Source of the DNA: Thermoplasmata archaeon | Lineage (GTDB): Archaea > Thermoplasmatota > E2 > UBA202 > JdFR-43 | Assembly (NCBI GenBank): GCA_021162305.1 | Contig: JAGGYX010000029.1 | Span: 1 to 11,634 of the forward strand | Length of the DNA stretch: 11,634 nucleotides | Direction of reading: 5' to 3' | Part shown: piece by piece, positions 1 to 5,538 of the stretch | Layout of the letters: each line of letters begins with the position of its first letter | How positions within the stretch are numbered: the first letter of the stretch is position 1 | Notes under the pieces: model-generated | Databases searched by the model: none | What the model saw: only the letters and a program-made list of their open reading frames with translations | Told to the model about the DNA's origin: nothing | Translations under genes and position numbers: made by a program

Positions 1-653
1 CCATCTCTCGCAGTTATAGCGGGCGTTTTCATGACATCTTTTACGAGAAGCATTTTTAACTGGTGCTGTTGCCTGCCAAGAGAAAAGCTTCTTTTCAATG
101 CCGCAAATGCAAATGCAATCTCCTTATCTGATATTATTCCAACAACCTTTCCATCAGCGATGACAGGCAATCTCGCTATATCATTCTCCAGCAGCAGGCG
201 GCGGGCGTGCACAACCCTGTCATCTGGCTTTACAGTTATAACTGGCGTTGTCATTATGCTGGCAATTTTTTCCTCACCTTTTACTAGAGGAAGCAAATCT
301 GCTTTTGTTACAACCCCTACCAGTGTGCCATCAACAACGACGGGGAGCATTGTTGGGCCGGGCATTCCAACTGTAGCAAGGATGTCTTCAATGGAAGTAT
401 CAGGAGAAATAGTTTCAAACTCCTTTTCCATAACGCTCGAAGCATGAAGGCGTGCAGCTGGAACACCCTTACTTCTTATGCTTCCTATTTTATCTGCAAT
501 TTTATTATCTGTCGCTATACCAACGACTTTGCCATCATCCACTACAGGCAGCTTTGTTATGTTGTGTTTCTCCATCAAATCTATCACATATCTCAAATCA
601 TCATTTTTATTCACATATATAACTTCCTTCGTCATTACATCTTTCACTTTCAT
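1..653 (-). CDS. Multi-CBS-domain protein (partial, 3' end beyond window)
   Basis: The minus strand is open from an ATG at 653-651 to the window edge, giving 217 codons with no stop. The product shows three complete CBS units (about residues 1-56, 70-125 and 128-184) and the start of a fourth at about 204. Each unit opens with a V-x-D/S-V/I-M motif and has the LPVV/LPVI-x-DG-x-VVG strand turn of the family, followed by T/S-D or T-K. CBS pairs (Bateman modules) bind adenosyl nucleotides and act as energy or ligand sensors, so a cytosolic regulatory role is likely, but no effector domain is visible in the part seen. The start is set by a strong Shine-Dalgarno, GAGGTGA (667-661), which also contains the stop of the upstream CBS gene. 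The two genes are 7 nt apart and surely co-transcribed. The ligand cannot be told from sequence. Confidence 0.9.
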   Translation of the reverse strand, partial: MKVKDVMTKEVIYVNKNDDLRYVIDLMEKHNITKLPVVDDGKVVGIATDNKIADKIGSIRSKGVPAARLHASSVMEKEFETISPDTSIEDILATVGMPGPTMLPVVVDGTLVGVVTKADLLPLVKGEEKIASIMTTPVITVKPDDRVVHARRLLLENDIARLPVIADGKVVGIISDKEIAFAFAALKRSFSLGRQQHQLKMLLVKDVMKTPAITARD

Positions 654-660
654 TATAAAA

Positions 661-667
661 TCACCTC
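661..667 (-). promoter_or_regulatory. Shine-Dalgarno GAGGTGA containing the upstream stop codon
   Basis: On the minus strand GAGGTGA lies 7 nt before the ATG of the partial CBS gene, and its final TGA is the stop codon of the preceding CBS gene. This arrangement fits translational coupling within an operon. Confidence 0.75.
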
Positions 668-1212
668 AAATTTTCTGCACATGATTCGCATAAGAGACGA
701 CCATTCACTTCTATAAGGTGGTCAGAAAGCATACCGCATTCCTCGCATTTTCCGCTATAATATTTTTTTCCTCTCCTGTAAGAAATTCTTTCTTTTGCTA
801 TTTCAGCCCATTCTTCCATTATGTCCATTAAAAATGGCGATGCCTGTAATATGTCTCGTTCTGTAATCATTCCAACGAGTTTTCCATTTTTAACAACTGG
901 CAACCTTCTTATCTTATTTTTCCCCATTATTCTGACTGCTTCCTGTATCGTTGCGTCTGCATCTATTGTTATTGGAGGAGAGCTCATGACTTCGTCAACA
1001 CTTATTTTGGCAGCATTTTTCTCTTCTGCAACTATCTTACGCAATATGTCGCTTTCTGTTAATACGCCAATGGGCTTTCCATTATCTGTTATGATAATGC
1101 TTCCAACACGCTCACTTTTCATTTCTTTTGTTGCATCCAAAACACTTGCTTTCCTGCCTATCATTACAGGATTATCGTTCATTAAGTCTCTTACACGAAT
1201 CACTTCATCCAT
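661..1212 (-). CDS. Two-CBS-domain protein with C-terminal zinc ribbon
   Basis: This 183-residue cytosolic protein has CBS 1 at about residues 5-62 (VRDLMNDNPV, then GSIIITDNGKPIGVLTESDI) and CBS 2 at about 72-124 (VDEVMSSPPIT, then RRLPVVKNGKLVGMITERDI). A linker helix follows, then a small zinc ribbon formed by C156-x2-C159 and C175-x2-C178. The CBS pair probably binds an adenine nucleotide or SAM. The ribbon may mediate contact with nucleic acid or protein, or simply stabilise the fold. Architectures of this kind are common in archaea and mostly lack an assigned function. It is the first gene of a two-gene operon, with a TATA-like box about 25 nt before the ATG and no Shine-Dalgarno, so the mRNA is probably leaderless. 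The domains are certain, the biological role is not. Confidence 0.9.
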   Translation of the reverse strand: MDEVIRVRDLMNDNPVMIGRKASVLDATKEMKSERVGSIIITDNGKPIGVLTESDILRKIVAEEKNAAKISVDEVMSSPPITIDADATIQEAVRIMGKNKIRRLPVVKNGKLVGMITERDILQASPFLMDIMEEWAEIAKERISYRRGKKYYSGKCEECGMLSDHLIEVNGRLLCESCAENLR

Positions 1213-1230
1213 TAATTAGTATTATTGCAG

Positions 1231-1240
1231 CTATAAAAAA
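1231..1240 (-). promoter_or_regulatory. TATA-like promoter of the CBS operon
   Basis: On the minus strand this reads TTTTTTATAG, preceded by an A-rich stretch that could be a BRE. Its centre is about 25 nt before the ATG at 1212, which predicts a start site at or very near the initiation codon (leaderless transcript). Confidence 0.55.
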
Positions 1241-1388
1241 ACTTTTTCTTTACTGGAGTTGAATTACAACACAAAAATTTGAAAAAGCTTGATAACCTCT
1301 TCGGCATCGAGGATCCGTAATCTTTTTCCTTTTTTATTTTTTCATGACAATGCTTTGAGTTAGTAGCCATAAACATGAAATACACTCA

Positions 1389-1437
1389 GAAAAAATGAAA
1401 AATCCCAAAAGCCGGATAATTACTGGAATAAAAAATA
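1389..1437 (-). terminator. Oligo-T termination region after the secreted-protein gene
   Basis: Read on the minus strand, this stretch carries several uninterrupted T runs (TTTTTTATT, ATTTTTC, ATTTTTTC) starting about 80 nt past the stop at 1515. Archaeal termination commonly uses such oligo-T tracts without a hairpin. Confidence 0.4.
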
Positions 1438-1514
1438 TTCAAGAGATTGAGCAAAGACTTCTTCCATCATACTCACCTAGCGTAGTGCTTATGCGATGCT
1501 TGCATTCATTTTTT

Positions 1515-1904
1515 TCATTCCATCTGTATTATAACTCCAAATAAAACAAGCATATTTGCTGTTATGTCGCCAGGCTGCGAAACAAGGCGGGGCGCCTTCC
1601 ATATGCCGAGTATGGCATAGCATATGCCAATTTGCTCCCCTTCTATGGTTGTTGGCTGAAGAAGATATCTATTGGTGGTTGTGCCATTATTATAATACCA
1701 TATGACCCATCCTCCATGAAGCAATATATAAAATTGTGTTCCAGTTGGATATCCGAATCCAGAGCCATTGCTTTTAACAGCTGAAAATAACAATATTGTT
1801 GTATTTGCTCCTCCTGTATCATCTTCCTTTTCATAAGCATTGCTCTGTGGAAATATAACTGACAATAATAAAATGGCAACCATAACAGCCATGATTTTCT
1901 TCAT
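1515..1904 (-). CDS. Small secreted protein of unknown function
   Basis: I do not recognise this 129-residue protein. It begins with a clear Sec signal peptide: MKK, a hydrophobic core at about 5-18, and a likely cut after the SNA at 21-23. About 106 residues would remain outside the cell. The mature part has a Gly/Asn/Thr-rich middle (GSGFGYPTGTQFYILLHGGW, then NNGTTTNRY) and alternating hydrophobic stretches that look like a small beta-rich domain. It ends with a hydrophobic segment (ANMLVLFGVIIQ) that could be a strand or a weak membrane anchor. There is one Cys (in IGICYA), so no disulfide is expected. It stands alone on the minus strand, divergent from nadX, with its own TATA element and an almost leaderless start. 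Coding status rests on the signal peptide, the promoter spacing and the sustained open frame. Confidence 0.7.
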   Translation of the reverse strand: MKKIMAVMVAILLLSVIFPQSNAYEKEDDTGGANTTILLFSAVKSNGSGFGYPTGTQFYILLHGGWVIWYYNNGTTTNRYLLQPTTIEGEQIGICYAILGIWKAPRLVSQPGDITANMLVLFGVIIQME

Positions 1905-1925
1905 GTTTTATCAATCTTCCATCCA

Positions 1926-1939
1926 TTTATAATATTTTT
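1926..1939 (-). promoter_or_regulatory. TATA-like promoter of the secreted-protein gene
   Basis: On the minus strand the segment reads AAAAATATTATAAA, centred about 27 nt before the ATG at 1904. It forms half of a divergent promoter region (1905-1983). Confidence 0.5.
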
Positions 1940-1954
1940 GGCTTTCCCAACAAC

Positions 1955-1963
1955 ATTTATATC
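1955..1963 (+). promoter_or_regulatory. TATA-like promoter of the nadX operon
   Basis: The element ATTTATATC is centred about 25 nt before the nadX ATG at 1984, and no Shine-Dalgarno lies between, so a leaderless transcript is expected. An out-of-frame ATG at 1977 would then fall outside the mRNA. Confidence 0.55.
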
Positions 1964-1983
1964 TTCATTTTATTTTATGTCCA

Positions 1984-2751
1984 ATGAAAATCGGAATCAT
2001 TGGTTGTGGCGCAATAGGAAATGATGTTGCAAAAGCAATTGATGAATTTGAAGAAATAGAGAAAATTTATTTACATGATGTTGTAAAAGAGAAAGCAGAA
2101 AAACTGGCAGAAAAATTGAAAAAAGGAGAAGTGAAAAGCATTGATGATTTCCTACCTTTAGTTGACTTTGTTTTTGAGGCTGCCTCGCAACAGGCTGTTT
2201 ATGAATACGCTGAAAAGGTGCTTAATGCTGGAAAAGATTTAATAATAATGAGCATCGGCGCCCTATTTGATGATGATTTCAGAGAAAAATTAATAAAAAT
2301 TGCAAAGGAAAAGAAAAGGAAAATATATTTGCCATCCGGAGCAGTTGCAGGAATAGATGGGATAAAAGCAGCAAACATTGGAGGCTTGGACGAGGTCACG
2401 CTTGTAACAACAAAATCTCCTGAATCATTGGGTCGCCATCTCGATAAAAGAACTGTTTTGTTTGAAGGAAATGCGAGAAAAGCTGTAAAAGAATTCCCCC
2501 GCAACATTAATGTGGCAGCATGCCTGTCCTTGGCTGGCATTGGATTTGATAAAACAAAGGTTAAGATAGTTGCTGACCCAGTCATAAAATACAACAGTCA
2601 TAAAGTCCTTGCTCATGGAAAATTCGGAAGGCTCAGGGCGGAGGTAGAAAACCTCCCAAATCCGGATAATCCAAGCACAAGTTATCTTGCATCTCTTTCT
2701 GCCATAGCAGTAATTAAAAAAATCGTTTCTCCATTACAGATTGGTGCTTAA
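1984..2751 (+). CDS. nadX: L-aspartate dehydrogenase (NadX)
   Basis: This enzyme oxidises L-aspartate to iminoaspartate with NAD(P)+. In many archaea this replaces L-aspartate oxidase as the first step of de novo NAD synthesis, feeding quinolinate synthase (NadA). The 255 residues match the family's usual length. Residues 7-12 (GCGAIG) are the Rossmann dinucleotide loop. Family segments follow: EAASQQAV (65-72), LPSGAVAGIDGI (116-127), FPRNINVAACLSLAG (171-185), the N204-S-H206 segment ahead of HGKFG (211-215), and NPDNPSTSYLA (226-236), the counterpart of the conserved NP...TS..A block. H206 is the likely equivalent of the catalytic His of the Thermotoga/Archaeoglobus enzymes (assigned by motif position, from memory). 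It leads a four-gene operon and abuts the next ATG with no spacer. nadA and nadC are not in the window. Confidence 0.93.
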   Translation: MKIGIIGCGAIGNDVAKAIDEFEEIEKIYLHDVVKEKAEKLAEKLKKGEVKSIDDFLPLVDFVFEAASQQAVYEYAEKVLNAGKDLIIMSIGALFDDDFREKLIKIAKEKKRKIYLPSGAVAGIDGIKAANIGGLDEVTLVTTKSPESLGRHLDKRTVLFEGNARKAVKEFPRNINVAACLSLAGIGFDKTKVKIVADPVIKYNSHKVLAHGKFGRLRAEVENLPNPDNPSTSYLASLSAIAVIKKIVSPLQIGA

Positions 2752-3327
2752 ATGAAGAAGATAGTGGCTGTGGCAATAGCTTTCCTTATTTTTTCAGTTG
2801 GCTTTTACCATGCATATGAGCTATCAGAATTGCTAAACAAATCTCGCTGCCTTGGATGCATAGCTTTGCTTCCAAAAGTATCAACATTTAAAGAATTCTG
2901 GGTTCAATATCCTTCATTCTTTCATAAAAAAGGTTCACCAACGCTACCAGAATGGCTGCTTAATGAAAGCAAACAGCATGTTGTAATGCTTTTCTTCTGG
3001 TATAAAGGATGTGACCCATGCAAGGCTCAATGGGAAGATATGGTAAAAAATGGCATTGTTGTTGGAAGTGAGGAAAATGGAAAGATGGCGGCAAACTATT
3101 CAAAAAATGTGAGCATAATAACCATAGATATCGTAAGAAGCGAGCTTGGCAACCTTCTGGAAATTTTTACTCCTGCAAAAGCAATTCCTTCTACGCCTAC
3201 AACTGTCATATTATTTACAACAAACCAGACATACTGGTATGCCTTTTCTGGAATATTGGATGCAAGTATGGTAAAAAAGATAATAAGGGAGGCGATTGAA
3301 GAATGGTATGCGGCGGCTCGTGCCTGA
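2752..3327 (+). CDS. Exported thioredoxin-fold protein
   Basis: The 191-residue product starts with a signal peptide or N-terminal membrane anchor (residues 1-19), so it is predicted to work outside the cytoplasmic membrane. The thioredoxin core starts at about 74 with a hydrophobic strand (HVVMLFFWYKG), then the active site C87-D-P-C90. A strand (VSIITIDI) follows, and the TPTTVILF segment supplies the expected cis-proline (P149) opposite the active site. A second pair, C33-L-G-C36, sits just after the anchor and could act as an accessory redox pair or form a disulfide. The start abuts the nadX stop. The end overlaps the following NapH-like gene by 25 nt, implying coupled expression. The likely role is thiol-disulfide exchange on secreted or membrane proteins, with the neighbour as possible electron source. 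Partner and direction are inferred. Confidence 0.85.
   Translation: MKKIVAVAIAFLIFSVGFYHAYELSELLNKSRCLGCIALLPKVSTFKEFWVQYPSFFHKKGSPTLPEWLLNESKQHVVMLFFWYKGCDPCKAQWEDMVKNGIVVGSEENGKMAANYSKNVSIITIDIVRSELGNLLEIFTPAKAIPSTPTTVILFTTNQTYWYAFSGILDASMVKKIIREAIEEWYAAARA
3286..3292 (+). promoter_or_regulatory. Shine-Dalgarno deciding the NapH-like start
   Basis: AGGGAGG lies inside the 3' end of the thioredoxin gene, 10 nt before the ATG at 3303. It supports that start, and therefore the 25-nt gene overlap, over any later Met codon. Confidence 0.55.
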
Positions 3328-4178
3328 CATGTCCAGTAGCATATTCAGCCCTGAGCATGGTTGCAATAGGGATAAAAAGAATCTACAGGAAGCCAATGCA
3401 GAAAAAAAGGCTGGTCTCGCAGCTCATTTTTCTTTTCATAACAAACGCCGCCTTCATTTTTGGCGCCACAGGCTTAATATACTCCTACTTCTATTGCTGG
3501 GAGTCGCCGCAGGCAACGATGTCATGTCCAATTGGCATACTTGAGCATGCCGTTCTTGAAGCAAGCATATTTCTTGCAATATATCTCGTTGGCACAATAG
3601 CAATTATTGGAACAATATTTGGGCGCGCCCCATGCGGATGGGCTTGCCCAATTGGCTTTTTGCAGGATGTCGCTGGAAAAATAAAGATAAGCAGGGAAAT
3701 AAAGAGGAGTAAGGCTGATGAAAGAGCAAGGTATCTAAAATATGCAATACTTGCAGCCATTCCTTTTGCTGTGTATCACTTTGCAACAATGGCTTACACC
3801 GATATTTGCCCCATAGGCGGATTGACGGCAACTTTGCCCATATTACTATTCCATTATGGTGGCTACACTCCAACTGAATTTTTCCTTCCGAAAATGATTC
3901 TCCTTGCTCTCACCATCTTTCTCATTGTAAATGTTAAAAGAGGATGGTGCCGCTACTTATGCCCGGTTGGAGCAATGCTTGCCCCCTTTAATAAAATAAG
4001 TGTATTGCAACTCACTTTCGATGAAAGTCAATGCCTGAAATGCATGAATTGTGCCCGCGTTTGTCCAATGAAAATAAATTTGCCTTATGATGTAAAAAGT
4101 ATGGAGTGCATAAGATGTGGAATGTGTGTTGACGAATGCCCAACAGAAGCTTTGAAGCTTGAATTCAAATGGAAATAA
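3303..4178 (+). CDS. NapH-like polytopic membrane protein with two [4Fe-4S] ferredoxin motifs
   Basis: This 291-residue integral membrane iron-sulfur protein has four predicted membrane segments (about 38-63, 84-108, 146-166 and 196-212). The cytoplasmic loops after segments 2 and 4 carry the family's C-x3-CP motifs (C111-C115, CGWACPIG; C216-C220, CRYLCPVG). The C-terminal cytoplasmic domain has two complete ferredoxin motifs: C244-x2-C247-x2-C250-x3-C254-P and C269-x2-C272-x2-C275-x3-C279-P. NapH, CcoG and NosR-like relatives move electrons between quinol or iron-sulfur carriers and a partner. By the same topology, C65, C75 (SCPIG) and C169 (ICPIG) lie outside, where the exported thioredoxin of the preceding gene would be. 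A short N-terminal cluster (C3, C7, C10) may bind metal or a further Fe-S cluster. The gene overlaps the thioredoxin gene by 25 nt and the GNAT gene by 10 nt. Family assignment is firm, the physiological partner is inferred. Confidence 0.9.
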   Translation: MVCGGSCLTCPVAYSALSMVAIGIKRIYRKPMQKKRLVSQLIFLFITNAAFIFGATGLIYSYFYCWESPQATMSCPIGILEHAVLEASIFLAIYLVGTIAIIGTIFGRAPCGWACPIGFLQDVAGKIKISREIKRSKADERARYLKYAILAAIPFAVYHFATMAYTDICPIGGLTATLPILLFHYGGYTPTEFFLPKMILLALTIFLIVNVKRGWCRYLCPVGAMLAPFNKISVLQLTFDESQCLKCMNCARVCPMKINLPYDVKSMECIRCGMCVDECPTEALKLEFKWK

Positions 4179-4600
4179 GAAAGGTTAGATTTGAGGATAT
4201 GCAGCATGTCTATGAGCTTGCAGAAAAATATCTTAGAGAAGACTATACTTTTGATTTATTTTTGAAATTGTGGAATTTTTCTCCAGATGGCTTTCTGGTT
4301 GCCATTGAAAAGGAAAAAATCATAGGATTTATAATAGGGGTTAAAACAGGCATTGACTCTCTACGCATCCTCATGCTTGCTGTCGATGAAAAATGCAGAA
4401 GGAAAGGCATAGGAAGTGCATTGCTTAAAAGATTGCAATTTAATTTTCCTGAGATAAGAAAAATATATCTCGAAACAAGAGTTGATAACATTGAGGCAAT
4501 TCAATTTTATAAAAAACATGGTTTTAAAATTGTTGAAAGAGCAAGAGATTTTTATACTGATGGAGGCGAAGCATATATAATGGAAAAAATTTTGTTTTAG
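4169..4600 (+). CDS. GNAT N-acetyltransferase, RimI-like
   Basis: The 143 residues cover one GNAT domain, the usual length. The acetyl-CoA pyrophosphate-binding motif A is R77-R-K-G-I-G82, preceded by the strand LRILMLAVDE. Motif B is seen in N107-x-EAIQFYKKHGF (109-119), and the end, FYTDGGEAYIMEK, resembles the C-terminus of archaeal RimI/Ard1 enzymes, which acetylate protein N-termini co-translationally. A RimI-like role is therefore likely, but small-molecule GNATs share these motifs. The start overlaps the NapH-like gene by 10 nt, making this the last gene of the nadX operon. The next gene has its own promoter. A functional link with the redox genes is not obvious. Confidence 0.87.
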   Translation: MEIRKVRFEDMQHVYELAEKYLREDYTFDLFLKLWNFSPDGFLVAIEKEKIIGFIIGVKTGIDSLRILMLAVDEKCRRKGIGSALLKRLQFNFPEIRKIYLETRVDNIEAIQFYKKHGFKIVERARDFYTDGGEAYIMEKILF

Positions 4601-4606
4601 CCGATA

Positions 4607-4615
4607 TTTTTATAT
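4607..4615 (+). promoter_or_regulatory. TATA-like promoter of the YbjN-like gene
   Basis: TTTTTATAT is centred about 23 nt before the ATG at 4634, with no Shine-Dalgarno between, which predicts a leaderless mRNA. The T run may also help end the upstream operon. Confidence 0.5.
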
Positions 4616-4633
4616 CTCTCGTCGATTAACAAT

Positions 4634-5254
4634 ATGGACAAGGAAGAATGGGCAAATACGTTTATTAGATGGCTTAAAGAAGTGAAAGAGGATTCTAAAA
4701 TGCCCTTGGATGAAGAATGGGATACCGAAATAATAGAGAGAAATGAAGGAATATTGATTAAAGCATCAAATCCAAAGCAACCTCTTGATGTTTATGTTGG
4801 AATAGCTGGCAATTTTGCAACATTGTATATTTATCCTGGAATAGAAACAGCCACACTCGACAATCCTCAAAGGCTTAAGATTTATAGAGATTTGCTACTT
4901 TTATCAGATAACTGGAGAATGGTAAAATATGTCCTTGCTGGAGATGAAGATGAGATTGTAATAAAGACGGATTTGGATTTAGCCACACTTGGAAGAGAAG
5001 AGTTCAGCGATGCTCTGGCTGTAACACTCCTTGCATTAAATGACCTTGTAGAAAAACTCGGGCTGGAAGATAAATATAAGGAAGCCCAGCTGCTTCATGT
5101 CATTGAAATTATAAGGAGGAAGGGAGAGGAAGGCGTTGCAAAGGAGGATATTGTGGAATATCTGATAAAAACATTTGGAGTTGGCAGAGATATCGCAAAT
5201 GAAATAGTGAACAATGTTCTCGAAGAAAAAGAAGACCTCGGATATATTAGGTAA
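4634..5254 (+). CDS. Uncharacterised two-domain protein, YbjN/chaperone-like plus helical tail
   Basis: The function is unknown. Residues about 1-142 have the alpha/beta pattern of the YbjN/type III-secretion-chaperone-like fold: an N-terminal helix (WANTFIRWLKEV), an antiparallel sheet (GILIKAS, LDVYVGIAG, FATLYIYPG), a helix, a further strand pair (KYVLAGDEDEIVIKTD), and a final helix (EEFSDALAVTLLALNDLVEKL). Residues about 150-206 look like a winged-helix-like or small helical module (HVIEIIRRKG, VAKEDIVEYLIKTFG, ANEIVNNVLEE, then GYIR). There is no signal peptide, membrane segment, Cys or catalytic motif. The protein is acidic. It is transcribed alone from a leaderless-type promoter. A protein-binding or DNA-binding adaptor is plausible. 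The fold match is by eye only. Confidence 0.75.
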   Translation: MDKEEWANTFIRWLKEVKEDSKMPLDEEWDTEIIERNEGILIKASNPKQPLDVYVGIAGNFATLYIYPGIETATLDNPQRLKIYRDLLLLSDNWRMVKYVLAGDEDEIVIKTDLDLATLGREEFSDALAVTLLALNDLVEKLGLEDKYKEAQLLHVIEIIRRKGEEGVAKEDIVEYLIKTFGVGRDIANEIVNNVLEEKEDLGYIR

Positions 5255-5261
5255 AACCAAG

Positions 5262-5272
5262 AATTTTTTATA
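5262..5272 (+). promoter_or_regulatory. TATA-like promoter of the membrane-protein/regulator pair
   Basis: AATTTTTTATA lies about 20-23 nt before the ATG at 5290. The spacing is slightly short for a leaderless start, so the true start could be the in-frame Met at 5317. The T run may also end the preceding transcript. Confidence 0.45.
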
Positions 5273-5289
5273 TTGAATGGCATTTTAGG

Positions 5290-5538
5290 ATGGGTGATAA
5301 AATTAATGAATTAGTTATGTTCTCAGCAGTAGTTATATCTGGTTTATCGCTCCTCCTCTTCATAATCTCAATGCTCTCATATAGCAGGCTTCGGGAAATA
5401 AAACTTCTTTTTATCTCGCTTTCATTCCTGGTTTTTTTCATAAAAGCTATTCTATTCATCTTCATAAATAACAGAAACCTCATAGTCATGGACCTGTTGA
5501 TAATTGCATTTTTATATATTGCGGCTGCTAAAAAATGA
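5290..5538 (+). CDS. Small three-helix membrane protein paired with a winged-helix regulator
   Basis: This 82-residue protein is almost entirely hydrophobic, with three membrane segments at about residues 8-29, 38-60 and 65-79. These are joined by short basic or polar loops (YSRLREIK and NNRN). It has no catalytic or metal-binding motif. The stop overlaps the start of the following tandem winged-helix gene by 4 nt (ATGA), so both are translated together. Small membrane proteins coupled to winged-helix regulators recur in euryarchaea, where the membrane partner is a candidate sensor or sequestering anchor. That role is an inference here. The annotated ATG has no clear Shine-Dalgarno; a start ten codons later would keep all three helices. 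Confidence 0.75.
   Translation: MGDKINELVMFSAVVISGLSLLLFIISMLSYSRLREIKLLFISLSFLVFFIKAILFIFINNRNLIVMDLLIIAFLYIAAAKK

Larger units (their letters stand above)
1213..1514. other. Gene-poor spacer between CBS operon and secreted-protein gene
   Basis: I see no supportable gene in these 302 bases. They hold the CBS promoter, a short CCTC/GAGG inverted repeat (1296-1299 with 1309-1312) next to a BamHI-type GGATCC palindrome, and T-rich tracts at 1322-1345. On the minus strand there are T-runs at about 1389-1437, which probably end the gene coming in from the right. A 49-codon plus-strand ORF (1395-1544) runs into the end of that gene on the opposite strand. It has no promoter or Shine-Dalgarno and no recognisable family. 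No tRNA fold or box C/D pattern was found by eye. Confidence 0.5.

Noticed and set aside
31..1219. Plus-strand open frames across the CBS genes (31-447, 444-716, 821-1219)
   Set aside because: They are antisense to clear CBS-domain coding sequence, have no family signature, and the minus-strand products have full motifs and a strong Shine-Dalgarno.
1643..1879. Second minus-strand frame of 78 codons inside the secreted-protein gene
   Set aside because: The other frame has a proper signal peptide and promoter spacing. This one is rich in chance residues and starts inside it.
2199..2616. Minus-strand frames opposite nadX
   Set aside because: Antisense to a well-conserved enzyme, with no motifs and no promoter.
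3303..3327. Possible frameshift joining the thioredoxin and NapH-like genes into one protein
   Set aside because: Both proteins look complete, the second has its own Shine-Dalgarno and ATG, and an ordinary overlap explains the arrangement.
3296..3544. Alternative plus-strand frame overlapping the NapH-like gene
   Set aside because: The 3303 frame has membrane segments and all cluster motifs. This frame has none.
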